Assembly: GCF_037038585.1 (NCBI RefSeq)
Contig: NC_092524.1
Coordinates: 44,335,001 to 44,399,000 of the forward strand
Origin: Patagioenas fasciata
Lineage: Eukaryota; Chordata; Aves; Columbiformes; Columbidae
Reading direction: 5' to 3'
DNA length: 64,000 bases
Shown: positions 1 through 10,200 of the stretch, piece by piece
Layout of the letters: each line of letters starts with the position of its first letter
Position numbering within the stretch: position 1 is the first letter of the stretch
The notes under the pieces: model-generated
Database searches by the model: none
What the model saw: the letters and a program-made list of their open reading frames with translations, nothing else
Told to the model about the DNA's origin: nothing
Made by a program: the position numbers and the translations under genes

Positions 1-317
1 GTAATCCGGCTAATGAATCTGGACTCGATCCCTTCTCTTTCCTGTTTGTCAGTCCCACGAATTTGCTTGTCACTTCTGCACGCTGAGAACTGATCCCACA
101 TCCCGTTAACTCCCTGGCACAGTTCCCCTCTGGAAACGGGGTCCAGGCTCTGGGAGGGGCAGGGGCCTTACAGGGTTGGGCAGCATTCCGGGATGTCTTT
201 ACATAAAGAAAAAAGAACTAAAAAGAGGGAGGAAAAAAAAAAAAAAAAGAAAAAAATGAAGGGAAGGAAAGGCCAGGAAGGAGACCGAAGGGAAAAAAAA
301 AATCGTAATGGGTATAA
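1..317. other. Sequence downstream of NKX2-1
   Basis: No coding frame or known repeat family is recognised here. The stretch around 215-300 is A-rich on the plus strand, so it is T-rich on the NKX2-1 strand just past the candidate poly(A) signal. That composition fits a downstream cleavage region. Nothing else is seen. Confidence 0.5.
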
Positions 318-323
318 TTTATT
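318..323 (-). terminator. NKX2-1: Candidate poly(A) signal of NKX2-1
   Basis: The plus strand reads TTTATT, giving a canonical AATAAA on the minus strand about 880 bases after the NKX2-1 stop codon. T-rich sequence follows it on the minus strand. Another AATAAA lies at 1163-1168, only some 35 bases after the stop, and would leave almost no 3'UTR. I prefer the distal signal because NKX2-1 mRNAs in other vertebrates have a 3'UTR of roughly a kilobase. No transcript evidence is available. Confidence 0.5.
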
Positions 324-1200
324 AGAAGCTTCTTAGGAACTATATTTAAGCCAAATATCTACATAAGTTACAACAGGAAGGAGGCGTGCGCAAATAACAA
401 ACTGCCAGAGGATTTTCGACGGGACGATCAGTGTCCGTAAAAAAGGTGGGGGTTGGTTTGGTTGATTGTATTTTTTTCTTTTTCTTTTTACAACAAAATA
501 TACAGGCTACTAAAAACTATGGGTTTAGTCCAACTTTTGACAGCATTATACAGCTACAGGTTCACATCAAACGTAAGGAGGAAAATAAAAGCCAAGCCTT
601 TGATGACTCCACGTCTCCGTCCGCTCGCCCTGACGGTGGGACTGGGATGGGAGACCGGGGGAGGGGGGGAAGCTGCTTCTTGTGTCTGGGTGACGCGAAT
701 GCGTTTTTTTTGGGAAAACCACCCCATCCCCCAAAATCTCTATATTTACATGCAGGTCCTACACTCTGGCAAAGTGTACATCTGAAATCCAAGCCTTCGG
801 ACCATGCCTAACGATGATCCTCTTTCTGCAGACTGCTCCGTGGTTATTAGTCAGAATTTTTAAAACACCCCATACAACAACCTCGAGGGGAAAAAAAAAA
901 AAAAAAAAAAAAAAAAAAGACAGACCATAACCCATTAAGAATAACAACAAAACCGAACAAAAAAAAGTCTCTCTCTCTCTCTCCTAAAGGTCCTTACGGA
1001 ATCACCCAATACAACCGAAAAAAAGGAAATTTTTTTTTTTTAAAAAAAACTTTATAAATGAAAGGGGGAAAAAATAGAAGAAGATTACAACACCCAGTAG
1101 TATAGACAAGGCAGGATTTGTGTGACTGGGAAAACCTGCCTTTTTTTCATTTTTTAAAAAATTTTATTTTTTAATTTTTCTTTTGCTTTGTTTAATCCTT
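318..1200 (-). other. NKX2-1: Inferred NKX2-1 3'UTR
   Basis: This is non-coding sequence between the NKX2-1 stop codon and the distal AATAAA. On the transcript strand it contains a T28 homopolymer (plus-strand A run 891-918), a GA-type dinucleotide run (CT on the plus strand near 968-983) and several AU-rich blocks near 1020-1200. AU-rich and U-rich stretches are common binding sites for RNA-stability factors, but no specific element is claimed. The extent is inferred only from the poly(A) signal. Confidence 0.5.
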
Positions 1201-1871
1201 TCACCAGGTCCTACCGTATAGCAAGGTGGAGCAAGACATGGCAGTGCCATAGTCAGAAGTAGAAGAGTTTAGGTGAGACAAACTGGAGACTTGGCTCTGC
1301 AGAGAGGATGGGCTGGCCGAGTGCTGTCCCATGTCTGGAGACTGCCCCGCACTGTTTGTCTGGTGGCTCTGATGCTGTCCGAGGCTGTTGCCATTGGTAG
1401 CCACTGTGATCGTTGTAGCTGCCTGCTGCTGATGGCTCTGGATAGCTGCTGTGGGTGTGTTGGAGCCTGCTTGGCAGGGCTTGCCATCCTTTACAAGCAC
1501 TGGCACTGCCACCCTTCTGGGAGACTGCTGCTGCTGGCAGGAGCCGTTCTCCTGTTGCATCTGCTGCTGCGCAGCCTTGTCTTTGGCCTGGCGTTTCATC
1601 TTGTAGCGGTGGTTTTGGAACCAGATTTTGACCTGAGTCGGGGTGAGATGTATCATGCTGGCTAAATGTTCCCTCTCCGGGGCGGAGAGGTATTTCTGCT
1701 GCTTGAAACGTCTCTCCAGCTCGTAAACCTGAGCCTGGGAAAAAAGGACCCTCCGTTTCCTTCGTGGCGTGCTCTGGAGCGGGGCCATGCTCTTGCTCAC
1801 GTCTCCCAGGGAACCGAGGCTGCCCATGCCGCCCATGTTCATGCCCGAGGACGGCGCCATGAAGCGGGAGA
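1201..1871 (-). CDS. NKX2-1: NKX2-1 coding exon 2 (homeodomain and C-terminus)
   Basis: This is the second coding exon of the homeobox transcription factor NKX2-1 (TTF-1), a nuclear DNA-binding regulator of ventral forebrain, thyroid and lung. It encodes residues 123-345 and ends in the family-typical LLYGRTW followed by TGA. The homeodomain spans about residues 159-218. Recognition-helix residues W206, F207 and N209 are present, and Tyr at homeodomain position 54 (residue 212) is the NK2-class hallmark that specifies CAAGTG-type sites. The NK2-specific domain ([13 protein letters not shown]) follows at about 243-255. A Gln-rich stretch sits at about 224-238 and a Gln/Ser/His-rich tail follows. 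The acceptor is ctcccttgcag before TC-TCC-CGC, and the split codon becomes Ile123. The joined CDS is 1038 bases (345 aa), against 371 in human. The shorter length comes from missing Gly and Ala runs. Confidence 0.97.
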
Positions 1872-2646
1872 CTGCAAGGGAGAAGGCAGCACATTTTAGG
1901 CGGCTCGGCTCAGCCCAAGAGGGACCCCGCGTTCCTGCGGCCCCCGCCGCCGCTCGCCGCTGGCCGGGACCGCAGCCCCGCGGCAGCCCAGTCCGGACCG
2001 GGGCCTCGGGGCGCCCCCGCGCCCAAACAACGCCCGTGTCTTCAGGGCGAGCGGCGGGCAACAGTATCCTCTCCTCACCCGGGCCAGCCCCGGTGAATAA
2101 AGGCGGCGGCTCACCGTCGCCTCGCCCGGGTAGCGACACCCGAGCAAGTACTTGATATGACAGCCCGGCGTGAGCTACCGGGGACAGGGGCTCCACCGGC
2201 CCCGACCGGGGCGGACTCGGCCGCTCCCCCCGCGCCTCCCGGGACGCGCTCCTGCGGCTCCGGCTTGCCCCTCTGCTGCTCGATGCCGGGCAGCGCACAG
2301 GTGGACGGGCAGAATCGGCTCCCTCCCGTCCCCCCCGGGCCGTGTCGCTCTCGCCCCGCTGGACGGCGAGCCCCGGGCTCCCGCTCCCCGCCACCGTGAG
2401 GCTTCCCATCCCTTTTCCACCGCCAAAGCAGCCCTGGGAGGCTGACATGAAACCAGTCGGGGGAGGAGGGACCCGGCACGATCCTCGGACAGGAGGAGGA
2501 ATTGGGGGGGGGGCGGCCAGGAGGGGCGACTGGGAGTTGGACTGGTTTTTGCCCTGGCGCGGAGCCCCCGGCGCCCGTTGCCCGCCGTGCGGCAAGGCAG
2601 GTGCGCAGCCATCCCCCGCCGGCTATCCAGCCCCGGGCTGACTTAC
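1872..2646 (-). other. NKX2-1: NKX2-1 intron between the coding exons
   Basis: This is a 775-bp phase-1 intron with canonical ends: donor TCAA|gtaagt at 2646 and acceptor cttgcag at 1872. It is very GC- and CpG-rich and keeps long open frames on both strands, which I regard as compositional. The minus-strand frame reads straight through the donor. The join is fixed by the family pattern ...DPRFSS-I-SRFM, reproduced exactly by splicing. Confidence 0.93.
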
Positions 2647-3013
2647 TTGAGGAGAAGCGAGGGTCCGGGTTGGTGCCGTACCATCCTGTCGCCGAAGCGC
2701 TGTTCCGCATGGTGTCCTGGTAAGGCGGGAGCTCGCTCATGTTGCCCAGGTTCCCATTGCAGTAGCCCCCCATCGTAGCATGGGAGAGCTGGGGGACCCC
2801 TGCCGCTGTCATATGGTAGGCGGCAGTCACTGTTCCGTTGTGGCCCATGGGATGCTGCTGCATGGCCGGCTGAGAAACCTGAGACTGTCTGTAGGCTGAC
2901 AAGGGAGCCCCCAAGTTACTGCCCTCCATGCCCACTTTCTTGTAGCTTTCCTCCAAAGGACTCAAGATGTCAGACACTGAGAAAGGAGTCGTATGCTTTG
3001 GGCTCATCGACAT
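2647..3013 (-). CDS. NKX2-1: NKX2-1 coding exon 1 (N-terminus with TN domain)
   Basis: This exon encodes residues 1-122 plus the first base of codon 123. The start [18 protein letters not shown] is the classical NKX2-1 N-terminus. The TN (tinman/EH1-like) motif [12 protein letters not shown] lies at residues 11-22 and in this family recruits Groucho/TLE co-repressors. The remaining exon carries typical NKX2-1 text such as [15 protein letters not shown] and [19 protein letters not shown]. Two in-frame ATGs (codons 1 and 3) occur, and the first is used by convention. A splice acceptor ten bases upstream (see separate entry) implies that at least some transcripts join an upstream exon. The frame stays open into that acceptor, so a longer N-terminal isoform like the human one is possible. 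Confidence 0.96.
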
Positions 3014-3055
3014 GATTCGGCGGCTGGGAAAAAAAAAAAAAAAAAAAAAAAAAAA
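3014..3055 (-). promoter_or_regulatory. NKX2-1: Splice acceptor upstream of the NKX2-1 ATG, with T27 polypyrimidine tract
   Basis: On the minus strand a run of 27 T (plus-strand A run 3029-3055) is followed by CCCAG and then CCGCCGAATC-ATG. The last nine bases before the ATG read Arg-Arg-Ile in frame. In human NKX2-1 the longer isoform has RRRI immediately before MSMSP, so this is the conserved acceptor of the exon that starts the classical protein. The exon begins at 3023. The matching upstream donor exon could not be identified with confidence. AG|GT-like sites on the minus strand near 4397, 6040 and 7690 are only candidates. Confidence 0.75.
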
Positions 3056-5300
3056 GGAAGGGGAGGCAAATTTTTTTTTTTTTCCAAATATTCTGGTGTT
3101 GCCTTAACGCCGATCTTGTTGGATGTACACGTAACCGAGTGGACGAAGTCCGCCTTAATTGGATTGAGTGGAGGCTCAGGGCTGCCTTTCGTTTGTTTTA
3201 GCCAGACGCCAGGTTTTAGGCTGCCACCAGAGGCGGGGCATAGGCACTAAAGCAACAAGACAATAGAAGCCTACATCTTGCCCAAGATAATTAGCTTACA
3301 TGCTGATGACAAGGTAAACACCTTTAAGTTTTACTTGTCAGGATTTTTTTTATGTCTTAAAAAAAAGAGAGAGAGCGGGAGAGAGAGGGAAAGAGAGAGA
3401 GGGACCTCGTGAGCACAACTCATTTTCTTTTTCTCGGGGGTGGCAATATCGTGGACGGGCAATGGAAGGCAAGGCGAAAAGACCCCCATTTGACTGGGTG
3501 AAAGGACTTAAAATCAGGTCCCGGGTGACAAGGCTGTCAGCCCAGCCTTTGTGAGAGCTGGGGGAACGGGGCTGAACGCCGGTGAGGAAAAGGACTGAGT
3601 GCCCCTCTCCCCCCATTAAGTTTGGTCTGGAAGGAGCCCCGCAGCCGGGAGGGTACCTCTCCGGGGGGGCAGACGCTTCCCTCCGGGCCACCGGTCCCAG
3701 TGCTCCGCATTCCCCGCACCGGTTTGTCAGGTACCCCGGTCGGCTGGTGGCTGAACAGCACTTGGGATTTACCATCTCGGGAACCTTCTCTATGTCTGCT
3801 AAGACCCCCAGTGTGAGACCCCCAGTGCGAGGATCGTTTCTCTCACTAAACCCATAAGATCCGTTCACCTAGATAATTTTTTTTTAAACCTCAGGTAGAG
3901 GTGGAAGATCCAAGTTTGCGGAAACAACCCGTTATTAATTGCCGGGGGAGAAAGACTGCTGAAAAATAGGTTAGCGCAAAATGTCGCTCGTTATTCTAAA
4001 AAGCAAAGACTGGCATACGCTCTCGTGGTCCCTCTGAACCCGAAGCTGATTTCTAAGGTTATTTGTACAGCACGAGAGCTGGATGGAGAAGACCTCTCAG
4101 GTCATCTGCTATACCATCTTGCCAACGAATTCCTTGCATTTTCGGATAAACTGCAATTCCGGACACTTTTGGATCTGTTCTTGGATCCCGTGTGAACACG
4201 AAAACCTTCCCATTCACAGCGACACACACGTATGTGCAGCCAGTCGCCAGTGTCACTCTGGTCTTTGAAGAAATCTCCCAAGTTGTCCAGTGTCCCCAGA
4301 TCTTATATTTCGGGGTGTTCCCGGGCGGAGGAGTAAACCTCCCCTGAGTATTTCACACCCAGGCATACGGCCCTGGCAAACCCAATTTAATACAGCGATT
4401 ACCTGAATATTAAGAAAATTACAGCGAAGGTACAGTTAACCCAGTCACTCTGAAGTGTCAAGTAACTATTTAGTAATTGCACTTGTAAATATGTTTGTGC
4501 TCGACTGGTTCGTGCTTAAAAATGCAAAAGTGCACTTGCTACCCGGGAATAACTAAATATCTTTGTCTAAAGTGGCAGCATAAATAGCCGGTCGCTTTGT
4601 GACTGTGCTTGATATTAGTACATAAGGATCATTTTGCTTCAATTGGGAGGCTCTCATTCACTAGGCAAGAAACCGTTTAGGAGAAAGTAGGTTCCCGTAT
4701 GAGAGTTAACATCCTTCAAGTGTAAGCCTCAGCCTTGATTACACTTTAGAGCTCTGCAAGAGGTGAGCTTTTCCACACAAATACAATCGGGGGAACTTTC
4801 CTTCAATCAGGCCGTCAGCTCTCCTACATCATCTCAGCTGCCTCTTTCGGCACCAACTCCCTCAAGGCTGAATACCCCGAAGTGAGTTTGCTAGGTCACC
4901 AGAGGCAGAGAAGAGCGAATTTGGGCTAGAAAGGCGACTGCTTTTTCCTCTTTTCTTTCAAGATCTTTAGATCTTCTTTTTCCAGATCCTTGGAACATTT
5001 CTCTCCCCGCCACTCCCCCCCCCCCCCTTTTTTTTTTCTTTTCCCTTTTCTGCGCGTGTTTTTCAGTGCCGTCTTTGGTTTTGTTACTACAAAGACACTC
5101 GACCTTGCCTTGATGGTTTGATTGGTTTTTTTCTCCCGGATTTCCCAGGCACATCAACTCAGTGCCTGTTTTATTAGTCTTATAAAGAAGGGGGTGGTTG
5201 GAGGAAAAAAAAAAAAAAAAAAGAGGAAAAAAAAGGAAAAAAAACCACCCCAAACCAAAATCACAGAATCCACCAGAATGTTGCTGTGATCAGCTCAAAT
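3056..5300. promoter_or_regulatory. NKX2-1 proximal 5' flank or first intron
   Basis: Mostly unique, non-coding sequence directly upstream of the NKX2-1 translation start. It has a GA-rich block at 3361-3405, homeodomain-like motifs near 3150, and a cluster of NKX2-type CAAGTG/CACTTG/TGAAGTG sites at 4451-4722. Poly-C/poly-T (5015-5040) and A-rich (5203-5245) runs mark the distal end. By comparison with other vertebrates this span should contain promoter elements and possibly an untranslated or alternative first exon, but no TSS can be fixed from sequence alone. Confidence 0.5.
4451..4722. promoter_or_regulatory. Cluster of NKX2-type binding motifs upstream of NKX2-1
   Basis: Within 272 bases there is TGAAGTG at 4451-4457, TCAAGTA at 4458-4464, CACTTG at 4480-4485, CACTTG at 4533-4538 inside AAGTGCACTT, and TCAAGTG at 4716-4722. 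NK2-class homeodomains with Tyr54 bind the CAAG/TNAAGTG core. NKX2-1 autoregulation has been described in mammals. Occupancy here is inference. Confidence 0.4.
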
Positions 5301-8300
5301 CAGAAAGGAACGACAGTTACTGGCGACGCAATTTGCAGGGCAGGAGCAGTGGCTCCGTTTCTCTCCAGGGAGTGAGAGGTGGGGAAGCCGGGGAGGCCCC
5401 AGCGCCGGCTCCGGCGGTGGACGCGGCGGGGAGCGGGGGCGGCCGAGGACCCCGCTGCCCGCCCTGCGCCTTCCCGGGGGCGCCGCCGGAACGAACCCGT
5501 CCACCGCCGGCTGCGGCTGGGCGAGCTTGTTTATCCTACCGCTCGAAGGAGCGTAGGTTAAGTCGTCTCCGAAACATTGTTCGATTAGATTAACCCGAGT
5601 GAGACCAGCTTTGACTCCGCGCTGGGTCTTGTAGCGGGAAGTTAATGCGAGAGTGCCTCATTCTCCCTTCGCTGGGGAGCGGGCTGGAACTCTCTTTGGA
5701 CGTTTGATCGCTTATTTAGAAAAACACCGACGCGCGTACAGGCACAGAAACACCCCGCAAAGTCCCAACAGCAATTTTCAGCCCCGCTAGGTCGACCTAG
5801 TGAAAAGGAGTCTCTGCTCCTCCTTTTCCGTCCCAAATGGGCTATAATGGGGCGAGTTAAACCGCGGACAAGTGGCAAGAAAGCTTATTCCTTGCTGCCC
5901 TGTCCCGTCCGCTTACTCTTTTCTTTCAAACCCTCCAACCAAGTTTCGTCTGCCAGAGCTGGCTCCCCGCGGCCCTCGGGAAAGGTGACCACCCCGACAG
6001 AGTCCTGCCTAGGCTGTCTCTAGTGATGTCTTCGTTTACCTGGTGATGTTGCTTAGTAAAACGCTCGAGTTAAAAGGAAATGTTAAGGAGGAGAGCAGGG
6101 AAGATGAGATGCGTTTTCCCTGGTGGAAGCATTTTCATGAGAAAAGGCACGGTCTTCACCCCGTGTTTGCAGAATGCGGCTACACGGACGTCCCTTCAAT
6201 AGCTTCTGACCCCACACAATCCGTTTGATAACACTCGAGAGGTGGAAGAATGGGAGACTTTGTCAATCAAATAGTGCCAATCCCAATGGAAACCGTGCCA
6301 CCAAGACCGCAGCGCGTTTACTCATCAACTGGATTGCGGGGGCTGGGAACTCAAGGATCAGCTTTTGAAAGTGCACATAGGGCTCTCCAAAGACAACAAT
6401 GTCCTTTTTTTTTTTTCTATAAGAACTACTGTGCCTCCCCAAGGGGAATCGAATATGTTCGGCCAGCCCGAGTCGCCGAAGTGCTACAGTTCTTCCTTGC
6501 CACCCATTTCGCCGGGCAGGAGCCATGGAGGGTGAGCGGGGAGGGGATTTCCGCCTAGTCCGGCGCCTGACTCGGCTCCTTGCCCCAAATTGCTTTTCCT
6601 CTCTTTTAGGTACTATCCGCTCCTGCGGTGGTTGCGCGCCGTTTCTCCGCAAGTGGAGCTCACTCGGGAGCGCGGCCGAGATTGAGCTCAGCGTTTCAGC
6701 ATATGCTCAGATGTGAGCGACCGGTTGGGCTGACTGAAACCTTCGGGGCACCTAGGCTCGGAGGGAGAGGGGAAAGCTCCCGCGCAAAACACAGGCAAAT
6801 TCTCTCTCGAAAAAGAGAGACACTTTTCAGGCGTGACTTTTTGATGCAAAAATGTGAGGTCTTCCGTGCTTCGCGTGGCCTGGTTGACGGGTGAGTGCCT
6901 GGTTTCACCAAGCCACTGGCACACGGAAGCACCCCCTGTCCAGCCCTGACGCCCCCGCTCCCAGCGCCGAGGACCCTGTCCGTGCAGCCTGCCCTGCTGC
7001 GGGAGTGGGGCTCGGCGGGCTCTGCGGCGGGGCCAGCCACTCCTAGAGAAGTTTGAGTTGAAGGGGGCAACAGCAGAGATGGGACAGAACTCTTTCTTCT
7101 CTCCTAGTCATCAACACAACTCTAGCACATGCATAGAGATTTAAATTACCCTCCAGAAGTCCTGTACCTGGAAAAGGGGCACCACAGAGGCAGCCTGCTG
7201 CAATTCTCCCCTCTCGACCCACCCTCAGGGAGCTCATAGAAACTTTAATATTGATTTATTGTGCATATCGGTGTGATACTCCCCTTCTTCCCCTGACCCC
7301 AGATGTGCCCAGCACACCGTGCCCACACCGGGAGGGAGCGAAGGTTTCCGCAGTGACCGAGTAGGGTGGACCTGTGTGGCTGTCACTGCCGGCGGCGGGC
7401 AGGGCGCTGGGAGCCGCTCCCTGCCTGGAAAGCACATACTTGGGCGTGTAAGGCAAGAGTTCTACCCAGAGACGCTCCTTGAGAGCGCTCCCTAGGCGCA
7501 GAGTGCTCGGCGGGGCAAAAGTCTTGCTGTGGTTCATAGGTACAATTCCCCGCTGTGGCCAAGCCCCCCTGCCCTGGTTATCCCGTTCGGATGAGAGAAA
7601 CCCCGCAATATGCCGATCGAAATCTCTTCCCCTGTCGTAGGAATCTAAGAAAATAAGTGAAACCACCAAAGGCTAAAAGGAAAATCCTCACCCCTCCGCA
7701 GCGCACGCACAGTTGCTCCTCCAGCTGCTCAGGGCGTGGAGCATCTCGCGTCTGGGGTTTCTAGGGGCCACTTCACCACCAGTCCGTGGCGGGCCCACTC
7801 GCAAGGCTCTGTGCGAGGGCAGCGCTGCCTCCCCGCAACTCTTTTCTCTTCTTCCCCAATTCCTGGAGTTCGGCTGAGCCCTCCTGTCCTAATCCTCCGA
7901 CACCCCCCCCCGGTTTTTCCCTTTGCCGGGCCGTTCCCGGCCAAGAGGGCAGGGTGGGGCCAGGTGCGAGGTGCCAAGGCAGGGCTCTCGAAGCCGCCGT
8001 GGCTGGCCGAGGGCAGTCGTGCCAGGACGGGGGCGGCGAGGCTCCGGGGCACGTCCCGGCCCGGCGGCCACACCGCGCCCCTCCGCGGCTGCCCGGCTTG
8101 GGGAACAGGGGCAAGCGAGTGTGTGTAGACACGGACAGTCTGCGGTGGGTAGCAGCAGCACCCGCACCGGTATATGAACTGTTGTCTGACCCCCTCATCC
8201 TGGCACCGTTACTAGTACCAATTAATATAATGTTGTCGTTAGTACTCCACCTCTGGCTTCCTTAATGCCTGTAGTCTGTCACCGCCGTAACGCTGTCATT

Positions 8301-10200
8301 ACACGCAAGACGCATCGTTGTCCCGAAACATCTTTGATACAACAAGCCAGTGGTGACCACTGCTGAGGATATCTGGCAGATGGCTCTTGAGACAATTTGC
8401 AAAAAGTTATTCTACAGAGACAGTTAAAATTTAGACATGGATTATATAGATATAGATACATACGTAACCACTTTTTTATCGGTACATAGCTACAGACAAA
8501 ATCCTGCCGGGGTCCATCTATCTATCTGTTTTTAGTTATATCTATCAGTATATGGCATTAGATACCATGGGAGTTATGTGCTTTCGTATATATACCCAGA
8601 CATACCTACACACACACACACATACACGAGTGTGGGGTGCATGCCTTCGGCAGTGGGTATGCACGAGTATGTATTTACGCATATATTCATAGTCCTCAAT
8701 CCTATAATCTCTAAGTGTTTCAAACAGGAACTCAGCTTTTAAGTGGGTGACCTCGCCGCTTTGTTCACCTACCCATTCCCTCTCCCTCCCTGTTGGCTCC
8801 GCCGGGTCCCAGGGCGCCTCCTGCCCTGGCAGCGGTGCCTCCAGGCCCACGGCCGCGCCGGCGCCGGGTAAAGGGGCTCTCGGCTCCCGGGTGGGGCTGG
8901 ACGCGGAGCCGATGGACACGCGTGTGCCTGTGGGGGAAGAGCGGAGGGGGGGGCTGGGAGCTGGCACTAGCGGTGTGATTTCCCGCGTCCCTTGTCGGCA
9001 GCCGGTTTCGCTGGTACTGGCGGTGGCGGGCCTGGGGGGGAGTGCGTCAACCACTGTTTTGTCCTCAAAGCCCCCCCTTGCTCCGTCGAGAGGGTGGGGG
9101 ACCTGCAGACGCCCTCGGGGCTGGGCAGACGGCGCACGGCCGCGGTCCAGGGGCCCCGCGGAGCTGACGGCCAGGTTCGGGGCGCTCCCCCGAGCTTGTC
9201 GGGAGTACGTGCGCTGGCGGGAAGGCGACCTTTCCCCCTCGACCTTTCCCTGGGGGTAACCAAAGCTCCCTTTTATTTTCAATGTCACTTCGGAGTTTGC
9301 CTTTTGTTCCCCGCTACCTCTCGCTTCCAGGGATACGGGCGCTCCCCGCTGGCTCGGGGAGGGGTGAGAGGTTGCAAAGACATCTCATTTAAAAACGACA
9401 ATGGAGACCTTTCGACCAGCCCGGGTGGTGCCCGAGCTTTATTTTCGGGATAGGGGGAAGGGAATTGTTTGCTTTGCTTTTGTTTTCACAGCAAAACTCG
9501 AGGGCAAGTTGCAGGAGGGCTGCGAGGAGCCCCTTCCTTATTGCCCCAAGGTACCGGGCAGGGCCACCCAGCCGAAGGTCGACGCATCCGCCGGCATGCC
9601 CAGGCAGCCTGGGAACTCTCGCAAACTGTGCGGCTCCAGGTGTATCTGTCCACAGCTGCTCTACTGTCACTGACTTCGGAATGACCGAGTACTCCGGTTA
9701 TTGCCCCTAAATCTTACTCTGCCTCTCCTCTGCTCCTCTGCTCCTCTGCTCCCCAGTCTGTGGCTTGGCCTGAATCTTCCCCGGAGCTTTACTTCGGAAG
9801 TAAGCTGCCAGCTGTCCCGTTTTGCCCTTGTTTTTTTTTTTTTTTTTCTTTCTTTCTTTTTTTTTTTTTTTTTTCTTTTTTTCTTTTTCTTTCTTTTTTC
9901 TTGGCAAGGTCAATCACTGCAAGGCGGGGCGCTGCCTTTGCGCTCCCGCGACTCCAGCTGCTAGCCGTGCTCGGGCAGAGGCGCGTCGGGGCCAGAACCC
10001 CGCAGACCCTGGGGGCTGTGGCGACCCAGAGCAGCCTCCGCTGGCCGCCGCGGGAAGCGCAGCGCCGGGCCCGGGCCGCAGAACCTGGAGTTCCCCTGGC
10101 CCTGCCGACCTGCTGCTCTTGTGGAAATTTCACCCTAACCAGGACAAAAACAAGCAAATGAGGAAACAGAATGGGATTTTGCTCAGTCGTCCTCATAGGA
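5301..10200. other. CpG-rich blocks in the NKX2-1 5' region
   Basis: CpG-rich segments lie at about 5380-5560, 6440-7060, 7300-8130, 8760-9260 and 9900-10110, separated by AT-richer DNA. The many open frames here overlap on both strands, lack recognisable domains and reflect high GC. Such multi-block CpG landscapes are typical around developmental homeobox genes. The simple sequence inside includes GATA/TATC-type repeats (8445-8545), a short CA run (8611-8624) and a T/C-rich tract (9829-9902). Confidence 0.6.
9716..9902. repeat. Pyrimidine-rich low-complexity tracts
   Basis: A short tandem array of CTCCTCTG-like units lies at about 9725-9752. It is followed at 9829-9902 by a tract of T runs broken by single C residues. 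The strand asymmetry is complete over about 70 bases. It could be an old microsatellite or a decayed poly(A) tail read in reverse, but no retroposed gene body is recognisable beside it. Confidence 0.7.

Noticed and set aside
1163..1168. Proximal AATAAA of NKX2-1 on the minus strand
   Set aside because: It lies only about 35 bases after the stop codon in an AT-rich run; the distal signal fits the usual 3'UTR length better, though the proximal one cannot be excluded.
1273..1899. Long plus-strand and alternative minus-strand frames across the NKX2-1 homeobox exon
   Set aside because: They are shadows of the real coding frame; only one minus-strand frame encodes the homeodomain and the canonical C-terminus.
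1872..2640. Read-through extension of the NKX2-1 exon frames into the intron (464- and 300-codon frames)
   Set aside because: Canonical donor and acceptor sites fall exactly where the family sequence breaks, and the intron translation is Pro/Arg/Gly-rich noise from GC-rich DNA.
3361..3405. GA-rich block as a possible GAGA-type promoter element
   Set aside because: Simple-sequence explanation is sufficient and no further promoter signal surrounds it.
7729..9453. Several 90-250-codon frames on both strands
   Set aside because: They overlap one another in CpG-rich DNA, have no recognised domain and include simple-repeat segments.
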